A DNA stretch of 64,000 bases from Micromonospora globbae. GTDB taxonomy: Bacteria > Actinomycetota > Actinomycetes > Mycobacteriales > Micromonosporaceae. The translations under genes were made by a program, and so were the position numbers. This document shows positions 15,297 to 23,735 of the stretch, piece by piece (position 1 is the first letter of the stretch; the number at the start of each line of letters is the position of its first letter). Location of the stretch: assembly GCF_003610785.1 (NCBI RefSeq), contig NZ_RAQQ01000008.1, forward strand, positions 124,001-188,000. Reading direction: 5' to 3'. A model generated the notes under the pieces. That model was not told where the DNA came from and searched no databases. It saw only the letters and a list, made by a program, of their open reading frames with translations.

Positions 15297-16901
15297 TCAG
15301 CGGTACACGGCGCGCTGGGCCGCGCCCACGGCGGCCGCGTACACGCCGCCGGTGAACGCGCGGTCGCGGGCCAGCGCGGCGCGGGCCGCGTTCGCGCCGG
15401 GCGCGCCGTGCACTCCCCCGCCGGGATGCGCGGACGCGCTGGCCAGGTACAGCCGGTCCACCGGCGTGTCCGCCCGACCGAGGCCGGGAATCGGGCGCAG
15501 GAAGAGCTGCTGGTACGCCGCCGACGTGCCGCCGCCCACCGCGCCACCGACCAGGTTCGCGTCGCCCTTCTCCAGCTCGACCGGGCCGGCCACGTGCCGG
15601 CCGACGATGAGGCCGCGGAAGCCCGGCGCGGCCTCCTCCAGCACCCGTTCCATCCGCTCGACGTGCTGGGCGATCTCGTCCGCCCGCCAGTCCCGCCGGA
15701 ACGGCAGGTGGGTGTACGACCAGAGGGACTCGGTGCCGGGCGGCGAGTGGCTCGGATCGGCGACGGTCATCTGCCCCACCAGCAGGAACGGGTCCTCCGG
15801 CAGCTCGCCGCGGGCCAGCGCGGCCGAGTAGCTGGTGAGCCCGTTCAGGTCGGCGCGCAGGTGCACCGTGCCGGCGGTGGCGAGGGCCCGGTTCGTCCAC
15901 GGGACGGGCGCGGAGAGCGCCCAGTCGACCTTGAGCGTCGAGCCGTCCCAGCGGAAGTGCGCCAGGTCCTCCACGAGGCGGGGTGGCAGTGCCGCCGGGC
16001 CGACCAGGTCGAGGTAGAGCGCCGGGGCCGGCACGTCGGCGAGCACGGCACGACGGGCCCGCCACAGCGCGCCGCCCACGGTGCGGACCCCCATGGCCCG
16101 GCCCCGCGCGGTCAGCACCCGGTCCACACGCGCGCCGTAGAGGATCCGGCCGCCCCGCTCGGTGAGCCGGGCCACCAGCGCGTCGGTGATCCGTTGCGAG
16201 CCGCCCTCCGGCACCGGCCACCCGACCTGCTGGCCGAGCATGGTCAGCAGCCAGCCGTACACCCCGGAGCCGGCCTCCTCCGGGGACAGGTCGGTGTGCA
16301 GGGCGCAGCCCGCCAGCAGCGCGGGCCCGCCCTCGCCGTCGAAGAGTTCGTCGGTGAGCTTGCGGACGGGCACCACCAGCCGCCGGGCCAGCCGCAGCGC
16401 GCCGGAGATCCGCATCCGGCGGAGCAGGGTGAGGCCGCCGCGTACCGGCGGGAACGGAGAGGTGATCGTCTCCAGCATCGGCTCGGCGACCTCGGTCCAG
16501 TCGCCGTACGCCGTCAGCCAGCGTTTGCCGTCGCCGGGCGCGAACGCGTCCAGCGACGCGGCCGTGACCTCGGGATCCCGGTTGAGCACGGCGGCGCGGC
16601 CGTCGGGCAGCAGGTGGGCCAGCACGTCGGGGGCGTGGCGCCAGGTGAGCCCGTACCGGCCGAGGTCGAGCCGGCGCAGCACCGGCGAGGCGTACGCCAG
16701 GGGGTAGAACGAGCTGTAGAGGTCGCTCAGGTAGCCGGGTGCCGTGACCTCGGCGGAGCGGACGGCGCCGCCGGGCGTGGCGCTCGCCTCCAGCACCACC
16801 ACCTCCCAGCCGGCGTCCGCGAGCATGTTGGCGGCCACCAGACCGTTGTGGCCGGCCCCGACGACGACGGCGTCCGCGCTCTCCGCGCCGGTGGGAGTCA
16901 T
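15297..16901 (-). CDS. FAD-dependent phytoene-desaturase-like oxidoreductase
   Basis: 534-residue flavoprotein. N-terminal dinucleotide fold DAVVVGAGHNGLVAANMLADAG with the trailing EASATPGGAVRS, and the C-terminal FAD motif near LYLASASAHPGGGVHGAPGANAARAA, match the CrtI-related NAD(P)/FAD oxidoreductase family (PYROXD2-like), common in actinobacteria outside carotenoid clusters. No carotenoid genes are near, so carotenoid desaturation is not implied. The start ATG at 16901 lies 9 nt after a SigB-like -10. It is divergent from the aldehyde dehydrogenase; the substrate is unknown. Confidence 0.88.
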   Translation of the reverse strand: MTPTGAESADAVVVGAGHNGLVAANMLADAGWEVVVLEASATPGGAVRSAEVTAPGYLSDLYSSFYPLAYASPVLRRLDLGRYGLTWRHAPDVLAHLLPDGRAAVLNRDPEVTAASLDAFAPGDGKRWLTAYGDWTEVAEPMLETITSPFPPVRGGLTLLRRMRISGALRLARRLVVPVRKLTDELFDGEGGPALLAGCALHTDLSPEEAGSGVYGWLLTMLGQQVGWPVPEGGSQRITDALVARLTERGGRILYGARVDRVLTARGRAMGVRTVGGALWRARRAVLADVPAPALYLDLVGPAALPPRLVEDLAHFRWDGSTLKVDWALSAPVPWTNRALATAGTVHLRADLNGLTSYSAALARGELPEDPFLLVGQMTVADPSHSPPGTESLWSYTHLPFRRDWRADEIAQHVERMERVLEEAAPGFRGLIVGRHVAGPVELEKGDANLVGGAVGGGTSAAYQQLFLRPIPGLGRADTPVDRLYLASASAHPGGGVHGAPGANAARAALARDRAFTGGVYAAAVGAAQRAVYR

Positions 16902-16910
16902 CCGATCCGC

Positions 16911-16936
16911 CTACCCGGCGTCGAACCGGGCGAAAC
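16911..16936 (-). promoter_or_regulatory. SigB/SigF-like promoter before the oxidoreductase
   Basis: Minus strand GTTTCG (16936-16931), 14-bp spacer, GGGTAG (16916-16911). The ATG at 16901 is 9 nt from the -10, so the transcript is nearly leaderless. A weaker plus-strand match (GTTTGC 16939, GGGCAT 16958) points to the dehydrogenase. AAACGCGTTT (16933-16942) is a palindrome in between. Confidence 0.55.
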
Positions 16937-16973
16937 GCGTTTGCGCCGCCGGGGCCGGGGCATCCACCGGCAC

Positions 16974-18407
16974 ATGTACACGGTTGCGCAGCTGATAGGT
17001 GGGGTCTGGGGCGCTGGCGGCGAGGAGGGCGAGCTGGTCGTGCACGACCCGGCGGACGGCTCTCCGGTCAGCTCGGCGCCGGTGGCGACGGCCGACGTGG
17101 TCGGCAAGGCGGTGGAGGCGGCCCGGGAGGTCGAGGCGGAGTGGGCCGGTACGGCGCCCGCGGAACGGGCGGCGGCGCTGCACCGCGCCGCCGACGCCGT
17201 CGAGGCCGTCACGGACGAGCTGGCCGCGGCGGTCACCGCCGAGATGGGCAAGCCGCTGGCGGACGCGCGCGGCGGCGTGGAGGCGGGCATCGGCACGCTG
17301 CGACAGTACGCCGAACTCGGTCCGGTGCGGGGCGGGCGGACCCTGCACGGCGGCCACCACGCGCTCGACTTCATGGTGCCGCAGCCCCGGGGCGTCGTCG
17401 CCGCGATCACCCCCTGGAACGACCCGGTGGCGGTCTCCTGCGGCCTGCTGGGCGCGGCGCTCGTCACCGGCAACGTGGTGGTCTACAAGCCGAGCGAGCG
17501 GACGCCGGCCGCCGGCTGGCTGCTGGCGCGGGCGCTGGACAGCGCCCTGCCGCCGGGCGTCCTCTCGCTGGTCACCGGCGGCGCGGAGACCGGGGCGGCA
17601 CTCGCCGCTCAGCCGGTGGACGTGGTGGCGCACGTGGGCTCGACGGCGACCGGCCGGGCGATCGCCGCCTCGGCGGCCCGCACCGGCGCCAAGGTGCTGC
17701 TGGAGAACGGCGGAAGCGACCCGCTGATCGTCGACGCCGACGTCGACCCGATCTGGGCCGCCCGCGAGGCCGCGACGGGCGCCTTCGCCAACGCCGGCCA
17801 GATCTGCGTGGCGGTCGAGCGCATCTACGTCCACCGGGACGTCGCCGACGACTTCGTGGCGGCGTTGGTGAAGCGCGCCAGCGAGCTGCGGATGGGGCCG
17901 GGGCGGGACCCGGCGACCGAACTCGGCCCGCTGGTCGACCGGCGGCACCGGGACCACGTGCACGGCCAGGTCACGGCCGCCGTGGCCCAGGGCGCGCGGA
18001 TCCTCACCGGCGGCACGCTGCCGGACGGGCCGGGCGCGTTCTACCCGGCCACGGTCGTGGCCGACTGCCGCCACGACATGCCGCTGGTGCGCGACGAGAC
18101 GTTCGGGCCGGTCGCCCCGGTGGTGGTGGTCGACTCCTTCAGCGAGGCGCTGCGGTGCGCCGCCGACTCCCCGTACGGGCTGGCCGCCACCGTGCTCACC
18201 GGGTCGATGAGCCACGCCCACCGGGCCTGGCGGGAACTGCCGGTCGGCACCGTGAAGGTGAACGCGGTCTTCGGGGGCGCGCCGGGCGGCGCCGCCCACC
18301 CGCGCCGCGGCAGCGGCCAGGGCTTCGGGTACGGCCCGGAGCTGCTCGACGAGTTCACCGCCACGAAGGCCGTGCACATCGAGGCGCCGGGGCGCGGGCA
18401 CTGGTGA
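16974..18407 (+). CDS. Aldehyde dehydrogenase family protein
   Basis: NAD(P)-dependent oxidation of an aldehyde to an acid; 477 residues, the family's usual length. Marks in order: Rossmann segment ITPWNDPVAVSCGLL with YKPSERTP; VGSTATGRAIAAS; the general-base motif LENGGSDP (usual LELGG); the catalytic cysteine in NAGQICVAVERIYVHR; and DETFGPVAPV. Replacement of L by N in LENGG is unusual. Start ATG 16974 (MYTVAQLIGG). It is divergent from the flavin oxidoreductase with a shared 70-bp gap and may act with it. The substrate cannot be read. Confidence 0.92.
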   Translation: MYTVAQLIGGVWGAGGEEGELVVHDPADGSPVSSAPVATADVVGKAVEAAREVEAEWAGTAPAERAAALHRAADAVEAVTDELAAAVTAEMGKPLADARGGVEAGIGTLRQYAELGPVRGGRTLHGGHHALDFMVPQPRGVVAAITPWNDPVAVSCGLLGAALVTGNVVVYKPSERTPAAGWLLARALDSALPPGVLSLVTGGAETGAALAAQPVDVVAHVGSTATGRAIAASAARTGAKVLLENGGSDPLIVDADVDPIWAAREAATGAFANAGQICVAVERIYVHRDVADDFVAALVKRASELRMGPGRDPATELGPLVDRRHRDHVHGQVTAAVAQGARILTGGTLPDGPGAFYPATVVADCRHDMPLVRDETFGPVAPVVVVDSFSEALRCAADSPYGLAATVLTGSMSHAHRAWRELPVGTVKVNAVFGGAPGGAAHPRRGSGQGFGYGPELLDEFTATKAVHIEAPGRGHW

Positions 18408-18412
18408 CGCGC

Positions 18413-18444
18413 AAGGGTGGCCGTCCCGTGGGACGGCCACCCTT
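18413..18444. terminator. Bidirectional terminator hairpin
   Basis: AAGGGTGGCCGTCCC (18413-18427) and its exact complement (18430-18444) form a 15-bp stem with a minimal loop, followed by a short T-run on one side and A-rich start on the other, between convergent genes. Confidence 0.85.
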
Positions 18445-18452
18445 TCCGACGG

Positions 18453-18854
18453 TCAGCGGCTCCGCGCCTTGGCGGTCTGCCGGTTGTTGGCCTTCTGGAT
18501 GGCCTTGACCAGTTCCGGCTTGTTCATCCGGGACCGGCCGGGGACGTCCAGCTTGCGGGCGACCTTCATGAGGTGGTCCTTGGTCGCGTTCGCGTCCACC
18601 CCGCCGGCGGTCGGCGCGCGCCGCGCCGGCCCACCCCCGGCCGCCTGCCGGTCGCTGGGGCCCTTGCGGCCCTTCGGCTCCCAGTGGTCGCCGACCTTCT
18701 CGAACTGGTTCTTCACCGCGGCGAAGGCGGTTCGGTGCGCCCGCTCCCCCTCGCCGTACGTCTCCACCGCCGAGTCGTGCGTCTTCTCCCAGGTGCGCTG
18801 GGCCTTCGCCGGGGAGCGCCGCAGCGTGCTGGGCAGTACCTCGCGCCCGGGCAT
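18453..18854 (-). CDS. ChaB-family protein with Rho_N-like C-terminus
   Basis: 133 residues. The N-terminal ~65 residues are a ChaB domain: LPSTLRRSPAKAQRTWEKTH and FAAVKNQFEKVGDHWEPKG. A Gly/Ala/Pro linker is followed by a small helical SAP/Rho_N-like motif (TKDHLMKVARKLDVPGRSRM, NKPELVKAIQK), which in other proteins binds nucleic acid. It is cytoplasmic and basic. ChaB proteins are often annotated as cation-transport regulators, but their role in actinobacteria is unproven. It is divergent from BrkB, and the gap holds a SigB-like promoter in each direction, which suggests a stress role. Confidence 0.85.
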   Translation of the reverse strand: MPGREVLPSTLRRSPAKAQRTWEKTHDSAVETYGEGERAHRTAFAAVKNQFEKVGDHWEPKGRKGPSDRQAAGGGPARRAPTAGGVDANATKDHLMKVARKLDVPGRSRMNKPELVKAIQKANNRQTAKARSR

Positions 18855-18899
18855 CTCGTCCTCCTCCGCGTCGATGGGTCTGCTTGGTCTGCATTGACC

Positions 18900-18925
18900 G
18901 TTCCCGCTGGCGAGGGGGCGCAAAC
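18900..18925 (-). promoter_or_regulatory. SigB/SigF-like promoter of the ChaB gene
   Basis: Minus strand GTTTGC (18925-18920), 14-bp spacer, GGGAAC (18905-18900), 46 bp before the ATG at 18854. Confidence 0.6.
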
Positions 18926-19012
18926 CGGGGGCGCGCCACCGGCGGGCCGTCCGTTCGCCGGACCGGCCGGCGCGGTCGTACGACGGAACGCCCCTCGCCG
19001 GCGGAACCGGTC

Positions 19013-19038
19013 GTTTGCCGCCACCGGCCGCGGGGTAC
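19013..19038 (+). promoter_or_regulatory. SigB/SigF-like promoter of the BrkB gene
   Basis: GTTTGC (19013-19018), 14-bp spacer, GGGTAC (19033-19038), 56 bp before the ATG at 19095. Confidence 0.65.
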
Positions 19039-19094
19039 CGGCCGGGCCAACGAAGCGGACGGACGCCGCGACAGCCGGGCACAGGGGGCGGGAC

Positions 19095-20075
19095 ATGGCG
19101 ACGACGGAACCCGGCGTGGCGCTCGACGGTCGGCGCGGGCTGCGCCTGCCCCGCCGGATCCGGCAGCTGAGCTGGCGGACCTGGCGGGGCGTGCTGGTGC
19201 GCAGCGCCCGCAACTTCGTCCGGGACAACTGCGCCGACTGGGCCGCCGCGCTCACCTACTACGGGGTGCTGGCGCTCTTCCCGTCCGCCATCGTGGTCGT
19301 CTCCCTGGTCGGGCTGGTCTCCGACGGCGAGCGGACCGTGGACACCGTGCTGGACCTGTTCCGGCAGGTGGGCGCCGGCTCGGTCGTCGCGAACGAGGGG
19401 TTCGTCGGCGCGGTGCGGGAGGTGGTCGAGCAGGAGAGCTCGGCGAAGGTGCTGTTGAGCTTCGGTCTGCTCGGCGCGCTGTGGTCGGCCTCCGGGTACA
19501 TCGGCGCGTTCACCCGCGCCTCCAACGCGATCTACGGCGTGCGGGAGGGGCGGCCGTTCTGGAAGCTGCGGCCGTTGCAGATCGGGCTCGCCGGGCTCTC
19601 CCTGCTGCTCCTCGCCGTGGTCGCCACGGGGCTGATCGTCAGCGGCCCGGTCGCCGACGCCGTCGGTGACCTGGTGGGCGCGGGCGGTGTGGCCCGTACG
19701 GTGTGGCGCGTGTTCCGGTGGCCGGTGCTCGCCCTGATCATGATGGCGCTGTTGTCGCTGCTGTTCTGGATCGCCCCGAACGTGCGCCAACCCCGTTTCC
19801 GCTGGCTCACCCCCGGGGGCGCGGTGGCGCTCGCCGCCTGGGTGGTGGCCTCCTTCGGGTTCGGCCTGTACGTGGCCAACTTCGGCTCGTACGACGCCAC
19901 GTACGGCAGCCTCGGGGCCGTCATCGCCTTCCTGGTCTGGCTCTACCTGTCCAACTCGGCACTCATGTTCGGCGTGCAGATCAACGCCGAACTGCAGCGT
20001 GGCCGGCGCCTGCAGGCCGGTGCGCCGGCGACCGAGGAGCCCGTGCTGCCGCCCCGGGCCCCGGCCGGTTCGTGA
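19095..20075 (+). CDS. YihY/BrkB family inner-membrane protein
   Basis: 326-residue integral membrane protein with about six hydrophobic helices. Family marks: NCADWAAALTYYGVLALFPS in helix 1, the long middle region with GYIGAFTRASNAIYGVREGR, and LWLYLSNSALMFGVQINAEL (here starting FLVWLYL) near the end. Length fits the family. The former 'ribonuclease BN' label for this family is not supported for these membrane proteins; their function is unknown. It begins with a basic segment and ends with a ~25-residue polar tail. SigB-like promoter upstream; DUF2795 gene follows. Confidence 0.9.
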   Translation: MATTEPGVALDGRRGLRLPRRIRQLSWRTWRGVLVRSARNFVRDNCADWAAALTYYGVLALFPSAIVVVSLVGLVSDGERTVDTVLDLFRQVGAGSVVANEGFVGAVREVVEQESSAKVLLSFGLLGALWSASGYIGAFTRASNAIYGVREGRPFWKLRPLQIGLAGLSLLLLAVVATGLIVSGPVADAVGDLVGAGGVARTVWRVFRWPVLALIMMALLSLLFWIAPNVRQPRFRWLTPGGAVALAAWVVASFGFGLYVANFGSYDATYGSLGAVIAFLVWLYLSNSALMFGVQINAELQRGRRLQAGAPATEEPVLPPRAPAGS

Positions 20076-20085
20076 CCGCCTGCCG

Positions 20086-20110
20086 GTTTGACGCCGGTGC
20101 CTCCGGGTAG
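20086..20110 (+). promoter_or_regulatory. SigB/SigF-like promoter of the DUF2795 gene
   Basis: GTTTGA (20086-20091), 13-bp spacer, GGGTAG (20105-20110), 10 nt before the ATG at 20121. Confidence 0.65.
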
Positions 20111-20120
20111 CGCAGAAGGC

Positions 20121-20537
20121 ATGGAGCGTGGCAACAGCAAGCACGGACCGAGGCTGGACGAACAGCTGAGCCAGGAGGTCCACGGCCTCGTGCAGGGGCC
20201 CGGGACCGGCGGCTCACGGGTCGACGAGGCCCGGGTGCCCGAACCCGCGGGCGAGGACCAGCCGGAGGCGACCACGGCGCCGGCCGGCGAGCTGCGGACC
20301 GGCGCCCCCAAGGGGATGAGTTCCCAGGACGTCGAGCAGCGGAGCCGGCTCGGGCGGTTCATCACGATGAGCGCGCTGCCGGGTGACCGGGAGACGTTGA
20401 TCGCCAACGCCCGGGACAACGACGCGCCGGACGACATCATCGCCGCGCTGCAGACGCTGCCCGACGGCACCCGGTACCAGACCGTCTCCGAGGTCTGGGC
20501 CGCGCTCGGCAACAAGAACGAGACGACTCGCTGGTGA
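20121..20537 (+). CDS. DUF2795 domain protein
   Basis: 138 residues. The first ~75 are hydrophilic and rich in Gly, Glu and Pro. The last ~60 (GRFITMSALPGDRETLIANA, then NDAPDDIIAALQTLPDGTRY and VSEVWAALG) form the DUF2795 fold. The domain has no known activity; it is frequent in actinobacteria in small stress-associated proteins. ATG 20121 has AAGG before it and directly follows a SigB-like promoter, so a longer start at 20088 is unlikely because it would overlap the promoter. Confidence 0.85.
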   Translation: MERGNSKHGPRLDEQLSQEVHGLVQGPGTGGSRVDEARVPEPAGEDQPEATTAPAGELRTGAPKGMSSQDVEQRSRLGRFITMSALPGDRETLIANARDNDAPDDIIAALQTLPDGTRYQTVSEVWAALGNKNETTRW

Positions 20538-20586
20538 GTCGGGGCGATCCCGACCGGTCACCGGCGAAGACGAGGAGGATGCCCTG

Positions 20587-21048
20587 ATGAGTGGCGTTAC
20601 CGAACACGTGGACGTGGCCGTCCCGGTGCGGACCGCGTACGACCAGTGGACCCAGTTCGAGGAGTTCCCGAACTTCATGGAGGGCGTGCAGGAGGTCCGG
20701 CAGCTGTCGGACACGATGACCCACTGGACGGTCGAGATCGCCGGGGTGAAGCGCGAGTTCGACGCCGAGATCACCGAGCAGCTGCCCGACGAGCGGGTCG
20801 CCTGGCGGTCCACCGGCGGCACCCAGCAGGCCGGCGTGGTGACCTTCCACCGCCTGGACCCGGACCACACCCGCGTCACCCTCCAGCTCGAGTTCGAGCC
20901 GCAGGGCGTGGTCGAGCAGGCCGGCGACAAGCTGGGCATCGTGGACCGGCGCGCCAAGGGCGACCTGGAGCGCTTCAAGACGTTCATCGAGCGGCGCGGC
21001 CAGGAGACCGGTGCCTGGCGCGGCAAGGTGGACCGCCCCCAGCCGTGA
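20587..21048 (+). CDS. SRPBCC family protein (polyketide cyclase/dehydrase-like)
   Basis: 153 residues, single helix-grip domain: VTEHVDVAVPVRTAYDQWTQ, FPNFMEGVQEVRQL, WRSTGGTQQAGVVTFHRL and a final helix LERFKTFIERRGQETGAW. The opening V-x-V-P-x-x-x-A-Y-x-Q-W-T-x-F is the pattern of actinobacterial members found among stress genes. It is cytoplasmic; ligand unknown. ATG 20587 has GAGGAGG 6 nt upstream, and it follows the DUF2795 gene by 49 nt, so co-transcription is likely. A strong hairpin follows. Confidence 0.87.
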   Translation: MSGVTEHVDVAVPVRTAYDQWTQFEEFPNFMEGVQEVRQLSDTMTHWTVEIAGVKREFDAEITEQLPDERVAWRSTGGTQQAGVVTFHRLDPDHTRVTLQLEFEPQGVVEQAGDKLGIVDRRAKGDLERFKTFIERRGQETGAWRGKVDRPQP

Positions 21049-21069
21049 CATCCCCCGCGACGACGCTTC

Positions 21070-21100
21070 CGATGGCCGCCGGCAGGACCGGCGGCCATCG
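21070..21100. terminator. Terminator hairpin after the SRPBCC gene
   Basis: CGATGGCCGCCGG (21070-21082), 5-nt loop CAGGA, and exact complement (21088-21100): 13-bp stem, no long T-run, as usual in actinobacteria. Confidence 0.8.
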
Positions 21101-21143
21101 TCGTGCGCGCCGCCGCGGGCGTACGCGCCGGCGGCGTGCCGCT

Positions 21144-21168
21144 GTTTGCGATCACCACGCCCGGGTAC
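21144..21168 (+). promoter_or_regulatory. SigB/SigF-like promoter of the 86-aa gene
   Basis: GTTTGC (21144-21149), 13-bp spacer, GGGTAC (21163-21168), 9 nt before the ATG at 21178. Layout and following GAAGG are almost the same as before the DUF2795 gene. Confidence 0.65.
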
Positions 21169-21177
21169 CGCGAAGGT

Positions 21178-21438
21178 ATGAGCGACGAGAAGAAGGTGTG
21201 GCGGGACGAGGAACGGACTCCGCTGGAGGAACTGGACCGTGCCGTCGCCCGGTCCACCCTCGACGGGCAGGCCGACGACGTCACCGCCAACGACGCCGGC
21301 GAGGAGGCGGCGTTCGGCCACGGGCCGGAGGCCGCGGACCGGGGCGGCCAGGCCGCCGGCGCCGGGCGGGAGCCGACCGACCGGGACCGGGCGTACCGCC
21401 CGTCGACGACCGGACGCACCGGCCCGGACACCCTCTAG
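21178..21438 (+). CDS. Small acidic protein of unknown function
   Basis: 86 residues starting MSDEKKVWRDEERTPLEELD, very rich in Asp, Glu, Gly and Arg, with no hydrophobic segment and probably disordered. I do not recognise it. The ATG at 21178 with GAAGG before it and a SigB-like promoter 9 nt upstream support a real gene and rule out the longer frame from 21103, whose first part would cover the promoter. Its setting among ChaB, BrkB, DUF2795 and SRPBCC genes suggests a stress-induced hydrophilic protein. Confidence 0.7.
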   Translation: MSDEKKVWRDEERTPLEELDRAVARSTLDGQADDVTANDAGEEAAFGHGPEAADRGGQAAGAGREPTDRDRAYRPSTTGRTGPDTL

Positions 21439-21469
21439 AGCCGCCGCCCCTCGTGGGCGGTGGTGGCCG

Positions 21470-22831
21470 TCAGGCGCCGGTCCGGGCCCCCTGGACCGGC
21501 CGGCGGGTGGCCGCCGCGTGCAGGGCGATCAGCGCGACGGCGAGGACCAGGAGCGCCGGCCCCAGCGCCTCCACCGAGGTGTGCGAGATGAGGACCCCGA
21601 TCCCGGACGGGACCAGCGCCGCACCCAGCGACGACGTGCCGATCTGCAGGCCGATGGTCCGGTCCGCGTGCGCCGCGCCGACCCGCTCGACGGTGGTGAG
21701 CGTCAGCAGCGGGAACACCGGTGCGGCGGCGAAGCCGACCACCACGATCCCCACCACCGCCACCCAGGCGGGCGCCGGGACGGCGATCAACGCGGCGCCG
21801 GCCGCCATGCCGAGCAGGCTGGCACGCAGCACCCGGGGCGCCCCCCACCGCTCGGCCACCACCCCCTGCACGACGCGCCCCACGAAGAGGCTCCCCCAGT
21901 AGGCCGAGACCCCGAGGCCGGCGACCGCCGCGGCGAGCCCTCGCCCCTCGGTGAGCAGCAGGAACGCCCAGAGGCCCGTGGCCACCTCGACGGCCACGTA
22001 CACGGCGAAGGCGAGCATCCCCAGCCAGACGGCCGGCAGGCGCAGCGTCTCCCGCACCGGGACCGGCCGGGCCACCGGCGCGGCGGGCTCGACGGCGACC
22101 CCCACGGCGGCGGCCGGCGCGGCGGGTTCGACCGCCGGCCCGGCACCGTCCGCGGCGGCCGCGGACCCGGCAGCCGAGGGACCGACGCCGGCGGCCGGGC
22201 CCGAGGTCGCGGGATCGGCGGACGGGTCGACGACCGCGGGCGCGGCCTCCGGGCCGACCGGTGTCCGCTCCCGCCAGGCCCGTGCGCTGAGCGCGAACGC
22301 GGTGGCCAGCGCGAGCTGGGCGGCCGCCACGATCCCGTACCCCCAGCGCCAGCCCAGACCGGCGCCCAGCACGCCCGTCATGATGAGGGGGCCGATGGCC
22401 ACGCCGAGGCCGAAGAACGCGTGCATCCAGTTCATGTGCCGCGGTCCGAACGCGCCGGCCGCGTACGCGTTGAGCCCGGAGTCGATCGCCCCGGAGCCGA
22501 GCCCGAGCACCAGCGCGGCGCCGACCACCACGGTCAGCCCGGGGCTCGTCCCGTACCCGGTCAGCGCGAGCGCGGCCAGCAGGGTGCTGCCGGCCAGTAG
22601 CCAGCCGACGCCGAGCCGGGCGAGCGTGAAGCCGGCTAGCACGCTCGAGGTCAGGTAGCCGGCCGTGCCGGCGGCGAGCACCAGGCCGACCGCCTCGGTC
22701 GGTACGCCGAAGTCGGCGCGGATCGACGGCCAGCCCACGCCGATCAGGCCGTCGGGCAGGCCGAGGCTGACGAAGGCGAGGTAGGCCAGCAGGAGCAGGG
22801 CGGCCCGGGGCCGAGCGGGGGTGGTCGACAC
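21470..22831 (-). CDS. MFS transporter (FucP/YbjJ-like)
   Basis: 453 residues and 12 predicted helices in two halves (about 8-190 and 255-440). Opening helix LLLLAYLAFVSLGLPDGLIG with the G-x-x-W-P-x-I pattern, and SGAIDSGLNAYAA in helix 4, resemble the fucose-permease/YbjJ type. The central cytoplasmic loop (about 195-250) is an unusual 55-residue Ala/Pro/Val low-complexity stretch. The GTG start at 22831 has GGAGG upstream. No substrate can be named and the neighbours do not help. Confidence 0.88.
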   Translation of the reverse strand: MSTTPARPRAALLLLAYLAFVSLGLPDGLIGVGWPSIRADFGVPTEAVGLVLAAGTAGYLTSSVLAGFTLARLGVGWLLAGSTLLAALALTGYGTSPGLTVVVGAALVLGLGSGAIDSGLNAYAAGAFGPRHMNWMHAFFGLGVAIGPLIMTGVLGAGLGWRWGYGIVAAAQLALATAFALSARAWRERTPVGPEAAPAVVDPSADPATSGPAAGVGPSAAGSAAAADGAGPAVEPAAPAAAVGVAVEPAAPVARPVPVRETLRLPAVWLGMLAFAVYVAVEVATGLWAFLLLTEGRGLAAAVAGLGVSAYWGSLFVGRVVQGVVAERWGAPRVLRASLLGMAAGAALIAVPAPAWVAVVGIVVVGFAAAPVFPLLTLTTVERVGAAHADRTIGLQIGTSSLGAALVPSGIGVLISHTSVEALGPALLVLAVALIALHAAATRRPVQGARTGA

Positions 22832-22897
22832 GGAGCACCATCCTCCGCCCTCCCCCGCCGGTGGACCGGGGCGGGTCCCCCGTTACGACAGAAAGTG

Positions 22898-22925
22898 GCG
22901 TCCGGACGGTCCGGAAAACGGACGC
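22898..22925. promoter_or_regulatory. Nested inverted repeats in a divergent promoter region
   Basis: GCGTCCG (22898-22904) pairs with CGGACGC (22919-22925); inside are two TCCGGA palindromes (22901-22906, 22910-22915). The site lies between divergent genes starting at 22831 and 22987 and is a plausible operator; the regulator is unknown. Confidence 0.45.
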
Positions 22926-22986
22926 TCCGCACAGAATCGGCCGAACGGGGGACGGCAATCGGCCCGTGTCGCGTAAGACTTTCGGG

Positions 22987-23199
22987 ATGCAACAAGGCTC
23001 CGGCATCCTCACCACGCGTCAGCGTCGCCTGGCCTGGCTCGGCTTCGTGCTGGCCGCCCTCCAGGCGCCCGTCTCCGCCTGGCTCGTCTCCGATGACTCG
23101 TGGCTGTTCAGCCTCTGCGTCGCGTTGATGGTGGCCACGTTGATCATCGCCGACGACGCCGCCCGGCGGCGGCCGGCCGAGGCCCGCTCCGGCGACTAG
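22987..23199 (+). CDS. Small two-helix membrane protein
   Basis: 70 residues: a short polar start MQQGSGILTTRQRRLAW, helix 1 (LGFVLAALQAPVSAWLV), a short turn DDSW, helix 2 (LFSLCVALMVATLIIA) and a basic/polar tail. Both ends would be cytoplasmic. I do not recognise a family. The ATG at 22987 follows a TAAGACT-like hexamer within 12 nt, so the mRNA may be nearly leaderless. Its coding bias supports expression. It converges with the next gene, overlapping its stop by 4 nt. Confidence 0.7.
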   Translation: MQQGSGILTTRQRRLAWLGFVLAALQAPVSAWLVSDDSWLFSLCVALMVATLIIADDAARRRPAEARSGD

Positions 23200-23642
23200 T
23201 ACGTGACGCCGGGGCGCGCCTCGTGTCCTGGGAGGCCCCGGGTACGCCGCCGCTCCTTCATCTCCGCCTCGTAGAGGTGCCGCCGGCCGCCGACCAGCCG
23301 TTCGCGTGCGTCACGGTCCACGTCACGGAAGAGCGCGTAGTAGCCGTCGTCGAAGTCCTCGACGATCTGGAACGTCCAGCGCCCGGCGATGACGTTGCGC
23401 CCCAGCAGCTCGGTGGCGATCCGCTCGGCGATGTCCGGGTGCCCGGCGGCGCGGAACATCTCGACCGCGTCGTCCAGCATCAGGTCGGCGTGCCCGACCA
23501 GTTGGTGCAGCGAGTAGAGGTGGCCGCGTACGCGCTCCACGCACTCCAGCGCCTCGCTGAGCTTGCCCAGCGCCGCCACGGTCTCGTCGCTGACCCCCGG
23601 CGGCCGGCGGTGCCGGTCGTCGGGCCCGTCCTGCTGCGCCAT
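23196..23642 (-). CDS. Conserved hypothetical cytoplasmic protein
   Basis: 148 residues, mostly helical: a polar His/Arg-rich start, then VSDETVAALGKLSEALECVE, RVRGHLYSLHQLVGHADLML, and a C-terminal part WTFQIVEDFDDGYYALFRDV followed by a basic helix. There is no signal peptide or membrane segment. I do not recognise the family, although the middle helices look like a conserved actinobacterial hypothetical. The ATG at 23642 has GGGAGGGG before it. It ends tail-to-tail with the two-helix membrane protein and gives no clue to function. Confidence 0.75.
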   Translation of the reverse strand: MAQQDGPDDRHRRPPGVSDETVAALGKLSEALECVERVRGHLYSLHQLVGHADLMLDDAVEMFRAAGHPDIAERIATELLGRNVIAGRWTFQIVEDFDDGYYALFRDVDRDARERLVGGRRHLYEAEMKERRRTRGLPGHEARPGVTY

Positions 23643-23735
23643 CGCACCCCTCCCTGCTGCCGCACCGGTGGCCGACCCCACACCGTCCGCGCGGCCGAGG
23701 CCGGCCGCGGAACGGGATGGCTAGCCTCCTTCCCC

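Noticed and set aside
15297-16901. Carotenoid phytoene desaturase
   Set aside because: No crtB or crtE-like gene nearby; sequence pattern fits the broader CrtI-related/PYROXD2 group.
19095-20075. Ribonuclease BN
   Set aside because: The YihY/BrkB membrane family was misnamed; no nuclease motif is present.
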